A DNA stretch of 64,000 bases from JBKBRC01 sp046292345. Its GTDB lineage: Bacteria; Bacteroidota; Rhodothermia; Rhodothermales; Rubricoccaceae. This document shows, piece by piece, positions 17,784-27,644 of the stretch. The translations under genes were made by a program, and so were the position numbers. The notes beneath the pieces were generated by a model, which was not told the DNA's origin, did not search any database, and worked only from the letters and a program-made list of their open reading frames with translations. The DNA lies in assembly GCA_046292345.1 (NCBI GenBank), contig JBKBRC010000010.1:1-64000 (forward strand), written 5' to 3'. How positions within the stretch are numbered: position 1 is the first letter of the stretch; each line of letters starts with the position of its first letter.

Positions 17784-19025
17784 TCAGCGGAGAGCCGGGG
17801 TGAACTCGGCGTCGAAGCGGGCGGCCGGGAGGTCGGCCAGCGCGCGCCCGAGCGGCCAGCGCTCGGCGATCCAGCGCGTGCAGGTCTCCTGGCGGAGGCG
17901 CACGTTCAGGCCGTGCACGCCCACGACGGCCCCCTCCGGCCCCCTCTCGTGCTGGATGCGTAGCAGACGGCGTGCGTCGGCCCGCACGAGGGCGGCCTCG
18001 CCGCCCCGCGGCACGGGGTCGACCCGCCCGTAGGTCTGCCACTCGAGGTCGAAGAAGCGCGCCGCGTTGAAGAACACGCCCGGGCGGTACGGCCGCGGCG
18101 TACCCAGCAGCCCGAACGCCGCCGTGGCGCCCTGGATGCGGCCGGTGTACCACAGCGCCTCGACGGCCGGGCGGCCGGGCGGCGGCACGCGGTGCTCGGC
18201 GCAGTCGCCGGCGGCGAACACGCCGGGCGCGCTCGCGCGCAGGCAGGCATCGACAAGCACGCCGCGGCGGACGGCGAGGCCGCTGCCGGCCAGCCAGCCG
18301 ACGTTGGGCCGCACGCCCGTCCCGACGCCCACGAAGTCGGCCGGGAGCGCTTCCCCCTGCTTCGTCACGACGACCAGGCCGCGCCCGCCCGGCCCGGCCT
18401 CGACGCGCGCGACCTCGGTCCCGAAGCGCAGGTCCACGCCGTGGCGCCGTATCTCGGCGGCCACGCGCGCCGCCTCGTCTTCGGGGAACACGCGCGGCAG
18501 GTAGCGCGCCTCGCGCACGAGCATCGTCACGGCGAGGCCCCGCACGCGAAGCATCTCGGCCAGCTCGACGCCGATCAGCCCCCCCCCCACGACGACGGCG
18601 CGCCGCGCGCCGCGCGTGGCGGCCTCCATCCGCTCGAGGTCCTGGAGGTGGTAGAAGCCCTGCACGCCCGGCCGGTCGCGGCCCGGCCACGGCGGCACGT
18701 CCGGGACGGAGCCCGTAGCGACGAGCAGGCGGTCGTAGGCCAGCGGCGGCTGCCCGGCGAGGTACACGCGGCGCGCGCCCGTATCGACACCCTCGGCGCG
18801 GGCGTGCAGGCACGCGATGCGGCTCTCGCTCCAGAACGCATCCGCATAGGGGCGGAGTTGCGCGGGCGTGAGCTGGCCCATGTAGACGTACATGAACGCC
18901 GTGCGCGCCAGATGCACCGGAGACTCGTCCGATACGAGCGTCAGGCGCGCCGCCGGGTCCCGGGCGCGGACGTAGCGCGCGGCCGTCACCCCGGCGATGC
19001 CGTTGCCGATGATGACGTGGTGCAT
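17784..19025 (-). CDS. NAD(P)/FAD-dependent oxidoreductase
   Basis: The 413-residue protein has the pyridine-nucleotide-disulphide oxidoreductase fold. An FAD-binding Rossmann motif lies at the N terminus (HHVIIGNGIAGVTAARYV), a second dinucleotide motif in the middle (AVVVGGGLIGVELAEML), and the FAD-contacting GVFAAGDCAEH near residue 280. There is no CxxxxC redox-active disulphide, so it resembles ferredoxin/rubredoxin/nitrite reductase-type flavoproteins. It is probably the first gene of a three-gene redox operon with the polyferredoxin membrane protein and the 77-residue protein. ATG 19025 puts the Rossmann strand at residue 3, as usual. Confidence 0.88.
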   Translation of the reverse strand: MHHVIIGNGIAGVTAARYVRARDPAARLTLVSDESPVHLARTAFMYVYMGQLTPAQLRPYADAFWSESRIACLHARAEGVDTGARRVYLAGQPPLAYDRLLVATGSVPDVPPWPGRDRPGVQGFYHLQDLERMEAATRGARRAVVVGGGLIGVELAEMLRVRGLAVTMLVREARYLPRVFPEDEAARVAAEIRRHGVDLRFGTEVARVEAGPGGRGLVVVTKQGEALPADFVGVGTGVRPNVGWLAGSGLAVRRGVLVDACLRASAPGVFAAGDCAEHRVPPPGRPAVEALWYTGRIQGATAAFGLLGTPRPYRPGVFFNAARFFDLEWQTYGRVDPVPRGGEAALVRADARRLLRIQHERGPEGAVVGVHGLNVRLRQETCTRWIAERWPLGRALADLPAARFDAEFTPALR

Positions 19026-19120
19026 GGACGAGGATGCCCGGACGGGCGCTTCGGACGGACAGGCAGACCTGAGTCTACGGCTCCGGCACGTCGCACAGGC
19101 GGCGGCGTTCCGGAGCCGGC

Positions 19121-19128
19121 TACCTTGC
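19121..19128 (+). promoter_or_regulatory. Putative -7 element (TAccTTGC) for nadK
   Basis: TACCTTGC lies 34 bases before the nadK ATG, in the 136-base divergent spacer with the FAD oxidoreductase gene. Confidence 0.4.
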
Positions 19129-19161
19129 GCGCGCTCGCCCCTCCCCTTCAGCGCTGGCCTC

Positions 19162-20022
19162 ATGAACTTCGGCATCGTCGGTAACACGGAAAAGGACGGC
19201 CTCTGGCCCGCCGTCGCGGACCTACTCGCGCTGCTCGCGCGCGAGGGGCACTCCGCGTGCGTCTCCGAAAGCATCGCCGCGGGCTTCGCCGCCCGCGGCC
19301 TACCGCCGCCCACCGCCGCCGCGCGCCCGGCCGAGGGCGCCGACGTGCTGCTCTCGTTCGGGGGCGATGGCTCGCTGCTGCGCGCCGCGCATGAGGCCGG
19401 TGCGACGCCCCTGCTCGGCGTCAACATCGGCCGGCTGGGCTTCCTGACGAAAGCGGAGGTCTCGGACCTTCCCGAGGTTGTCGCGCAGCTCGCCGACGGG
19501 CGCGCCGGCACCGAGGAGCGCCTCACGCTCGCTGTAGACATGGCCGGCGCCACGCCTGACGTGCCCGCCTGGGCGCTCAACGACGTCGTCGTCGACAAGT
19601 CCGGCACGACGAGCATGATCCAGATCGAGACGCACATCGACGGGCGCTTCCTCAACACCTACTGGGCCGATGGCCTCATCGCGGCCACGCCCACCGGCTC
19701 GACCGCCTACTCGCTCTCGGTCGGCGGGCCGATCCTCTCGCCGCGCACCGACGCGCTCGTGCTCACGCCGATCGCGCCGCACACGCTCACGGCACGGCCC
19801 ATCGTGCTGCCGGCCTCGGCGGAGCTGACGATGCGCGTCGTCACGCGCGGCCACCCGTATGCCTTCGCCGTGGACGGGGTCTCGGCACTCGTCGAGACGA
19901 CCGAGGCCGTCATCCGCGTCCGGCGCGGCGCGCACGCCGTGCGCCTGGTCACGCTCCCCGGCCGCGACTACTACGCCACCGTGCGCGACAAGCTGAAGTG
20001 GGGCCAGAGCGGCGTCTTCTAG
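19162..20022 (+). CDS. nadK: NAD kinase
   Basis: The 286-residue protein phosphorylates NAD to NADP in the cytoplasm. It shows the family GGDGSLL motif (residues 67-73), the NIGRLGFLT turn (about 93-101), the NDVVVDK substrate motif, and the YWADGLIAATPTGSTAYSLS segment that binds NAD. The length and start (MNFGIVGN) are standard for the bacterial enzyme. It is divergent from the redox operon and is followed by the transporter gene after 136 bases. Confidence 0.97.
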   Translation: MNFGIVGNTEKDGLWPAVADLLALLAREGHSACVSESIAAGFAARGLPPPTAAARPAEGADVLLSFGGDGSLLRAAHEAGATPLLGVNIGRLGFLTKAEVSDLPEVVAQLADGRAGTEERLTLAVDMAGATPDVPAWALNDVVVDKSGTTSMIQIETHIDGRFLNTYWADGLIAATPTGSTAYSLSVGGPILSPRTDALVLTPIAPHTLTARPIVLPASAELTMRVVTRGHPYAFAVDGVSALVETTEAVIRVRRGAHAVRLVTLPGRDYYATVRDKLKWGQSGVF

Positions 20023-20146
20023 CCCCCATTTTCTGACCGCATTTCCGACTGGCCTCCGCCGCGCGCCTTGCGCGGCTGCGCCCGGGCGGGCCGGTGAATC
20101 CCTCTCGAAGTGCACCTGCGGCGTGCCTCGCGGTGGGGGGCACAGG

Positions 20147-20154
20147 TACGTTGC
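20147..20154 (+). promoter_or_regulatory. Putative -7 element (TAcgTTGC) just before the EamA gene start
   Basis: TACGTTGC ends 4 bases before the ATG at 20159. If used as a -7 box, transcription would begin at or next to the start codon, giving a leaderless message. Confidence 0.35.
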
Positions 20155-20158
20155 GCCC

Positions 20159-21160
20159 ATGCCTCCGCCCCTCGACGCCTCGCAGCCCACGCCGGCGCCC
20201 ACCCTCGGCGCCGCCCCCCTCGTCGACGCCGGGCAGAGCATATGGGCCGCGCGCCGCGACGCGCTCGTGGCGCGCCGAGACGCGCGGCGGGGGGCGCTCT
20301 TCATGGCCGGCAGCGCGCTCGGCTTCTCAGTAATGAGTCTGCTCGTCAAGCTGGTCTCGGCCGAGCTGCCGACGATGCAGATCGTGTTTTTCCGTTCGAT
20401 GATCATGGGCGCGTTCACGCTCGTGCTCATCCGGCGCTACGCCGCGCCCGTCGTGGGCACGCGCGTCCGCCTGCTGCTTGCCCGCGGGTTCATTGGGGCG
20501 GCGGCGATGGCGCTGCTCTACCTCGCGCTGGCGCGCCTCCCACTCGGCGACGCGACGACGCTCCACTACACGGCGCCCGTGTGGACGGCCCTCTCGGCAG
20601 CGTTCCTGCTCGGCGAGCGCCTGCGCCCGCTCGTCCTGGCCGGCACGGCCGTGTGCCTGGGCGGCGTCGTGCTTGTGGCGCAGCCGGCGTTCCTGTTCGG
20701 CGCGCGCGCCGACGCGCTCGACCTCGTCGGCGTGGGCCTAGCGCTGAGCAGCGCCGTCCTCTCGGGGCTGGCCTACACGTTCGTCCGGCAGCTCCGCACG
20801 ACCGATCACCCGCTCACGATCGTGCTCTACCTCGGGGGCGCCGGCATGGCCATCTCGCTCCCGTTCGCCGCCACCTGGCTCTGGCCGACGTTCGGCGCGT
20901 GGGCGGCCCTGTTCGGCATCGGCGCAGCCACGCAGGTCGGGCAGCTCTGCCTCACGCGCGGGCTGCACCTGCTTGAGGCCGGCACGGCCACAGCGATCGG
21001 GTACCTCCAGATCGTGTTCGCGTTCGGATGGGGGGTGCTCGTGTTCGGCGAGACGCCCGAGGCGCTCAGCTTCGGCGGCGCGCTGCTCGTGCTCTCGAGC
21101 GTGCTGCTGATCGTGCGGCGCGCGCGCGCCGCAGAGCCGTCCGCGCCGGCCGAGCGCTGA
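20159..21160 (+). CDS. EamA/DMT-family transporter
   Basis: The 333-residue protein has an N-terminal cytoplasmic tail of about 45 residues and then ten predicted membrane helices arranged as two EamA repeats (LGFSVMSLLVKLVS begins the first, DLVGVGLALSSAVLSGLAYTFVR the second). Members export metabolites such as amino acids or nucleosides; the substrate cannot be predicted. ATG 20159 is the first start with a plausible tail. ATG 20303 (MAGSALGF) directly before the first helix is an alternative. Confidence 0.88.
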   Translation: MPPPLDASQPTPAPTLGAAPLVDAGQSIWAARRDALVARRDARRGALFMAGSALGFSVMSLLVKLVSAELPTMQIVFFRSMIMGAFTLVLIRRYAAPVVGTRVRLLLARGFIGAAAMALLYLALARLPLGDATTLHYTAPVWTALSAAFLLGERLRPLVLAGTAVCLGGVVLVAQPAFLFGARADALDLVGVGLALSSAVLSGLAYTFVRQLRTTDHPLTIVLYLGGAGMAISLPFAATWLWPTFGAWAALFGIGAATQVGQLCLTRGLHLLEAGTATAIGYLQIVFAFGWGVLVFGETPEALSFGGALLVLSSVLLIVRRARAAEPSAPAER

Positions 21161-21211
21161 GCCAAGCGCTGCCGGGCCGAGCGCTGCTGAGGCAGGCGGA
21201 CGCCGGTCTGG

Positions 21212-23146
<1,935 letters not shown>

Positions 23147-23191
23147 TTCGGGGCGGAGCTGCAGGTGGGTCTGGTTCTCAGAGCGGGCCGC

Positions 23192-23312
23192 GCGCGCGGG
23201 GCGATGCGTCAGGAGCGCGCGGGGCGATGCGTCAGGAGCGCGCAGGTGGCAGGACAACCTCGACGGGCGGCGGCGTGACGCTGCGGAGCGTACCGCGTTC
23301 GATGATCGTGCG
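23192..23312. repeat. 121-bp duplicate at the left edge of the scaffold gap
   Basis: These 121 bases are identical to 23413-23533 on the other side of the N run. Bases 23232-23312 repeat the last 81 bases of the topoisomerase A gene. The copy also contains a 23-bp tandem unit (23198-23220 and 23221-23243). Confidence 0.95.
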
Positions 23313-23412
23313 NNNNNNNNNNNNNNNNNNNNNNNNNNNNNNNNNNNNNNNNNNNNNNNNNNNNNNNNNNNNNNNNNNNNNNNNNNNNNNNNNNNNNNNN
23401 NNNNNNNNNNNN
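23313..23412. other. Scaffold gap of 100 N
   Basis: Exactly 100 unknown bases, the usual placeholder for a gap of unknown length. Because its flanks are the same 121 bases, the two contigs probably overlap and no sequence is missing. Confidence 0.95.
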
Positions 23413-23533
23413 GCGCGCGGGGCGATGCGTCAGGAGCGCGCGGGGCGATGCGTCAGGAGCGCGCAGGTGGCAGGACAACCTCGACGGGCGGCGGCGTGAC
23501 GCTGCGGAGCGTACCGCGTTCGATGATCGTGCG
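23413..23533. repeat. 121-bp duplicate at the right edge of the scaffold gap
   Basis: Identical to 23192-23312. It contains two copies of the 23-bp unit; the topoisomerase A stop codon (23453-23455) lies in the second one. Confidence 0.95.
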
Positions 23534-25801
23534 GCCTTTCCCGCCGCGGTTGGACACGTCGAATTTGGTCGTGCGTACGATCTCTTTGCGCCCGCGGCTC
23601 GTCTCGACCTCGAGCCCGTCGCGCGCGGCGTCCGAGACGGCCATGCCGAGCACGCGGTCGTCCGGGCCCTGAAGGCGCATTGCGATCACGCCCTTGGCGG
23701 CGCTCTTGAAGACCGGCACCTGCTGCACGGGGAAGATGAGCGCCCGCCCGCCCTGCGAGGCGAGGCACACGTTCTCGTCGCCGCGTGCCACGAGCGCCTG
23801 CACGACCTGCTGCCCCGGCGCCAGGCGCACCACGACGCGGCCGTTCTTGTTGCTCGGCTCGGCGAACGCGTCGAGCGCGAGGCGGACGGCGAGGCCGTCG
23901 GTCGTGACGGCGAGCACGAACGGGCCGGCCGGCTCGGGCTCTGGCGGCGCGCCGTCGCCACGGCCGAAGAGGGCGAGCTCGGCCGCGGCCGGCGGCGCCA
24001 GCGGAGGCGGCAGCGTACGCCCGTCGAGCGAGACGACGCCCACGACGCGCTCGCGGTCGCCGAAGTCGAACAGCTTCTGGATGGGGTCTCCGTGGCCGGT
24101 CGTGGAGGGCAGGTCGGCCACGAGGCAGGTGTAGGCTCGCCCGGCGGACGTGAAGAAGACGAGCGGGCTGCGCGTGCTCGCCGCGATCGCGTAGCCGACG
24201 CTGTCGCCCTCGCGCACGCGGATCGCGCCGAGGTCGGTGTAGGAGCGCTGGCGCTTGACCCACCCGTCGCGCGTGACGATGGCCACGACGTCCTCGGCGA
24301 CGATGTAGTCCTCGGCCGAGAACGCGAGCGCCGCGTCCGGCCCGGCGATCGCGGTGCGGCGGGCGTCGGCGTAGCGGCGGCGCAGCGCGCGCAGTTCGCC
24401 GCGGACGAGGCGCCAGCGCGCGGCCTCATCGGCCAGGAGCGCGCGCAGCTCGGCCGCACGGGCCTCCTTCTCGGCCAGTTCTTTCAGGATCGCCGCGATC
24501 TCCATGCGCGCCAGGCGGTAGAGCTTGATGTCGAGCACGGCGTCGGCCTGCTCCTCGTCGAGGCCGAAGCGGTGGCCGAGGCGGCCGTTGGCGTCGGCGC
24601 GGTCGCGCGAGGCGCGGATGAGGCGGATGGCCTCGTCGAGCGCGTCGAAGATCCTGGCGAGGCCCTTGAGGATGTGGATGCGCCGCTCGAGCGCGGCCAG
24701 TTCGTGCGCGAGGCGGCGCGTGACGACCTCGAGCCGGAAGTCGAGAAAGGCCTGGAGCGCCGTGCGCAGGTCCACGCGGCGCGGGGCGGCGACCTCCGGG
24801 TTGTCGGTCGGGACGAGGCACGTCAGGTTGACGTGGAAGCGCGTCTGGAGCGGCGTGTGCTTGAACAGGTAGGCCATGGCGGCCTCGGCCGAGGCGCCGC
24901 GCCGAAGCTCGAGCACGACGCGCACGTCCTCGGTGGACTCGTCGCGGATGTCCACGATCTGCGGCACGCGCCCAGCGCGGATGTGGTCGGCGATCTTCTC
25001 GATCAGGTCGGCCTTGGCTATGCCGTAGGGCACACTCGTGATCACAACGCGGCCCCTGCCCTCCTCGGCGTACTCGCCGCGCAGGTCGACCGGCCCCTCG
25101 CCGGTCTCGTAGATGCGCGCGAGCTCCTCGGGCGTGTTGAGGATGCGCCCGCCGGTCGGGAAGTCCGGCCCCTGGATGTGCTTCAGCAGCGTCTCGAGGC
25201 GGGCGCCGGGCGAGGCGATGAGCGCGACGCAGGCGTCGAGCACCTCGCCCAGGTTGTGCGGCGGAATGTTGGTCGCCATGCCGACGGCGATCCCCGTGGC
25301 GCCGTTGACGAGCAGGTTGGGGAACGGCGCCGGCAGCACGACCGGCTCCGAGAGCTGCCCGTCGAAGGTGGGCCGGAAGGGAACGGTCTGCTGGCGGATC
25401 TCGCCGAGCAGGTCCGCGCCGAGGGCGGTCAGGCGCGCCTCGGTGTAGCGCATGGCCGCCGGGCTGTCGCCGTCGAGCGAGCCGAAGTTGCCCTGCCCGT
25501 CCACGAGCGGGGCGCGCAGCGCGAACGGCTGCGCCATGCGCACCATGGCCTCGTAGATGGCGCTGTCGCCGTGCGGGTGGTACTTGCCCATCACGTCGCC
25601 GACGATGGTGGCGCTCTTGCGGTAGCGCGCGTCCGGCGTCAGGCGCAGGTTGACGAGCATCGCGTAGAGGATGCGACGCTGGACCGGCTTGAGGCCGTCG
25701 CGGATGTCCGGCAGGGCGCGGCTCGTGATGACCGAGAGCGCGTAATTGAGATAGCGCTGCTGCGCGGTCTCGTGAAGCGGGATCGTCTCGACGACGGGCA
25801 T
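23453..25801 (-). CDS. parC: Type IIA DNA topoisomerase subunit A (ParC/GyrA family)
   Basis: The 782-residue protein has the breakage-reunion domain (ALPDIRDGLKPVQRRILYAM), the quinolone-determining segment YHPHGDSAIYEAM with Ser80 and Glu84, and the catalytic Tyr119 in AAMRYTEARL. A long coiled coil and a C-terminal beta-pinwheel follow. The canonical GyrA box (QRRGGRG) is absent; only a related NRGGKG occurs near the end, which together with adjacency to the B-subunit gene favours ParC-like function (decatenation). GyrA remains possible. It is transcribed toward the B-subunit gene, from which it is separated by the artificial gap. Confidence 0.92.
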   Translation of the reverse strand: MPVVETIPLHETAQQRYLNYALSVITSRALPDIRDGLKPVQRRILYAMLVNLRLTPDARYRKSATIVGDVMGKYHPHGDSAIYEAMVRMAQPFALRAPLVDGQGNFGSLDGDSPAAMRYTEARLTALGADLLGEIRQQTVPFRPTFDGQLSEPVVLPAPFPNLLVNGATGIAVGMATNIPPHNLGEVLDACVALIASPGARLETLLKHIQGPDFPTGGRILNTPEELARIYETGEGPVDLRGEYAEEGRGRVVITSVPYGIAKADLIEKIADHIRAGRVPQIVDIRDESTEDVRVVLELRRGASAEAAMAYLFKHTPLQTRFHVNLTCLVPTDNPEVAAPRRVDLRTALQAFLDFRLEVVTRRLAHELAALERRIHILKGLARIFDALDEAIRLIRASRDRADANGRLGHRFGLDEEQADAVLDIKLYRLARMEIAAILKELAEKEARAAELRALLADEAARWRLVRGELRALRRRYADARRTAIAGPDAALAFSAEDYIVAEDVVAIVTRDGWVKRQRSYTDLGAIRVREGDSVGYAIAASTRSPLVFFTSAGRAYTCLVADLPSTTGHGDPIQKLFDFGDRERVVGVVSLDGRTLPPPLAPPAAAELALFGRGDGAPPEPEPAGPFVLAVTTDGLAVRLALDAFAEPSNKNGRVVVRLAPGQQVVQALVARGDENVCLASQGGRALIFPVQQVPVFKSAAKGVIAMRLQGPDDRVLGMAVSDAARDGLEVETSRGRKEIVRTTKFDVSNRGGKGRTIIERGTLRSVTPPPVEVVLPPARS

Positions 25802-25845
25802 GTCCGGGGGGCGTGCGAGTCCGGGGGCGGGAAGGGCGCGGGCAG

Positions 25846-25853
25846 CAAAGCTA
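25846..25853 (-). promoter_or_regulatory. Putative -7 element (TAgcTTTG) for the topoisomerase A gene
   Basis: A perfect match to the Bacteroidota -7 consensus TAnnTTTG on the minus strand, about 45 bases before the ATG at 25801. Confidence 0.55.
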
Positions 25854-25963
25854 GCCCCGCCCCGGTGCCAGGGTGCGTCACACCCTCCTCCCCGCAGGGC
25901 GCGCCGGCCCGGACGGTGCGAGGTTTGTCCTCAGCGTCCCCTTCTCCCTCTTCCGCCTCGCCG

Positions 25964-27073
25964 ATGCCCTCCCCTACCCTCGCCATACTCGGCACCGGCC
26001 TCATCGGCGGGTCGCTCGCGCTCGCGCTGCGGGCGCGCCGCGCGGCGTGGCACCTCGTCGGGTACGACCGCACGGACGTAGCCGCCGAGGCCCTCGCGCG
26101 CGGCGCCGTCCATGCCGTGGCTGCGTCTCCGGCGGAGGCCGTCGCCGGAGCCGACGTCGTCGTGCTCGCCACGCCTCCGGCGGCGGCGCTGCGCCTGCTC
26201 TCGGAGATCGCGCCGCACCTCGGGCCGGGGACGCTCGTAACGGACGTGGGCTCGGTCAAGCGGCCTGTCATGGCGCACGCGCGCGCAGTGCTCCCCGCCG
26301 GTGTGCGCTTCGTGGGCGGCCACCCGATGGCGGGCCGCGCGCAGGGCGGGATCGCGCACGCCAACCCGCTCCTGTTCGAGAACGCCGTATGGGTACTCTG
26401 CCCTGAAACGGCCCCCGACGCGCCTGAAGCCGGTGCGCCTGCGCTGCCGCCTCTCCTGCTCGCACTCGTGGAGGCCGTCGGTGCGCGCGCCGTCGTGCTC
26501 GACGCGGCGCGGCACGACCGCATCGCCGCCGCAGTGAGCCATCTGCCGCAGCTGCTCGCCGTAGTGCTCGCCGGCCTGGCCGGGGACGCCGACCCGCAGG
26601 CCCGCACGCTCGCCGCGGGCGGCTTCCGCGACATGACGCGCATCGCATCGTCGCCGTTCGGGCTCTGGCGCGAGATCATGGCGGCCAACCACGGCCCCCT
26701 GCTCGACGCCCTGGCGGCATTTGCGCGGCGCTTCGAGCGGCTCCGCCATGCCATAGCCGCCGAAGACTGGGCCGCCGCCGAGGCAGCGTTCGATGCCGCA
26801 CGGGCGCTGCGCGAGACAATTCCCGAGCGCTCGAAGGGCTTCCTGCATCCGCTCGCTGAGTTGACCGTCCGCGCCGAAGACCGCCCGGGCTTCCTGGCGG
26901 CGCTGTTCGCTGTGCTCGCCGAGGCCGGGCTCAACGTGCGCGATGTCGAGCTGCTGACCGTGCGCGAGGCCGTCGAGGGCGCGTTCCGGATCGGGTTCGA
27001 GGACGAGGCCGCGCTCGCGCGGGCGCTCGGCGTGCTGCGGGCAGCGGGCTACGACGCAGTACGCCTGGCCTGA
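25964..27073 (+). CDS. tyrA: Prephenate dehydrogenase with C-terminal ACT domain
   Basis: The 369-residue cytoplasmic enzyme oxidises prephenate to 4-hydroxyphenylpyruvate in tyrosine synthesis. It has an N-terminal NAD-binding Rossmann motif (LAILGTGLIGGSLALAL), the conserved VTDVGSVK and FVGGHPMAGRAQGG segments with the catalytic His, and AAVSHLPQLLA. A C-terminal ACT domain from about residue 300 (ELTVRAEDRPGFLAALFAVL) suggests tyrosine feedback control. ATG 25964 gives the family start; the longer open frame upstream is antisense to the topoisomerase gene. The stop lies in a perfect 14-bp palindrome (ggcctgatcaggcc, 27067-27080). Confidence 0.95.
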   Translation: MPSPTLAILGTGLIGGSLALALRARRAAWHLVGYDRTDVAAEALARGAVHAVAASPAEAVAGADVVVLATPPAAALRLLSEIAPHLGPGTLVTDVGSVKRPVMAHARAVLPAGVRFVGGHPMAGRAQGGIAHANPLLFENAVWVLCPETAPDAPEAGAPALPPLLLALVEAVGARAVVLDAARHDRIAAAVSHLPQLLAVVLAGLAGDADPQARTLAAGGFRDMTRIASSPFGLWREIMAANHGPLLDALAAFARRFERLRHAIAAEDWAAAEAAFDAARALRETIPERSKGFLHPLAELTVRAEDRPGFLAALFAVLAEAGLNVRDVELLTVREAVEGAFRIGFEDEAALARALGVLRAAGYDAVRLA

Positions 27074-27125
27074 TCAGGCCGGAGCCTGCGGCCGGGGGGC
27101 GGCGCCAGGGCGCGGTCGCGGCGCG

Positions 27126-27644
27126 CTAGGGCTCGGGCACGAGCGGCGGCGCGCCCGGCAACTCGTCGTCGTCTCCGGGGCGCACCTCGGCCAGCACCAC
27201 GTGGCCGGGTGTGCGATGCGCGTACAGCGCGAAGCGGCGCCCGGCACTCTCCCAGCGCAGTGTTCCGGACACGAGCGCGCTGCCCTGCGCCCCGGCCCCG
27301 GGTGCAAACGTGAGCAGAAGCACGCCCGCGTGCGGCCGCTCGAGCACGGCCGTGACGGCGCCGACGCCTCCGGCACGGTCCGTGCGACGCACCCGGGCGG
27401 CCAGGCGGGCCTCGTCGAACACGTCGATCTCGAGCGGCGTACCGGGCGGCAGGGTGTCGAGACGGGCTTCGGGCAGGCGGAGCGTCCCGGCACGCCGCGC
27501 CCACGCCGGCTGCTCGGCCGCCCCGAGCGCGTCCGCACGGGCGAGCCGTAGCGGCTCCCCGGCCGCCGGGGGGCGAGCGCAGCCGGCAAGCACGAGCGGC
27601 ACAAGTACAAGCGTGAGGAGCGCGCGCACGGAGAAGGCGCTCAT
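27126..27644 (-). CDS. Lipoprotein of unknown function
   Basis: The 172-residue protein has a clear lipoprotein signal (LTLVLVPLVLAGC, acceptor Cys22). The mature part is Ala/Pro/Arg-rich with alternating beta-like segments (TPLEIDVFDEARLAARV, GVLLLTFAPG), and I recognise no family. Its ATG overlaps the TGA of the upstream metalloprotease gene (ATGA), so the two are translationally coupled and probably work together at the envelope. Confidence 0.75.
   Translation of the reverse strand: MSAFSVRALLTLVLVPLVLAGCARPPAAGEPLRLARADALGAAEQPAWARRAGTLRLPEARLDTLPPGTPLEIDVFDEARLAARVRRTDRAGGVGAVTAVLERPHAGVLLLTFAPGAGAQGSALVSGTLRWESAGRRFALYAHRTPGHVVLAEVRPGDDDELPGAPPLVPEP

Noticed and set aside
27067..27080. 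Palindrome ggcctgatcaggcc as a regulator site
   Set aside because: It contains the tyrA stop codon and lies between convergent genes, so it is more likely a weak hairpin; no repeated partner except a short ctgatcag near 63456.
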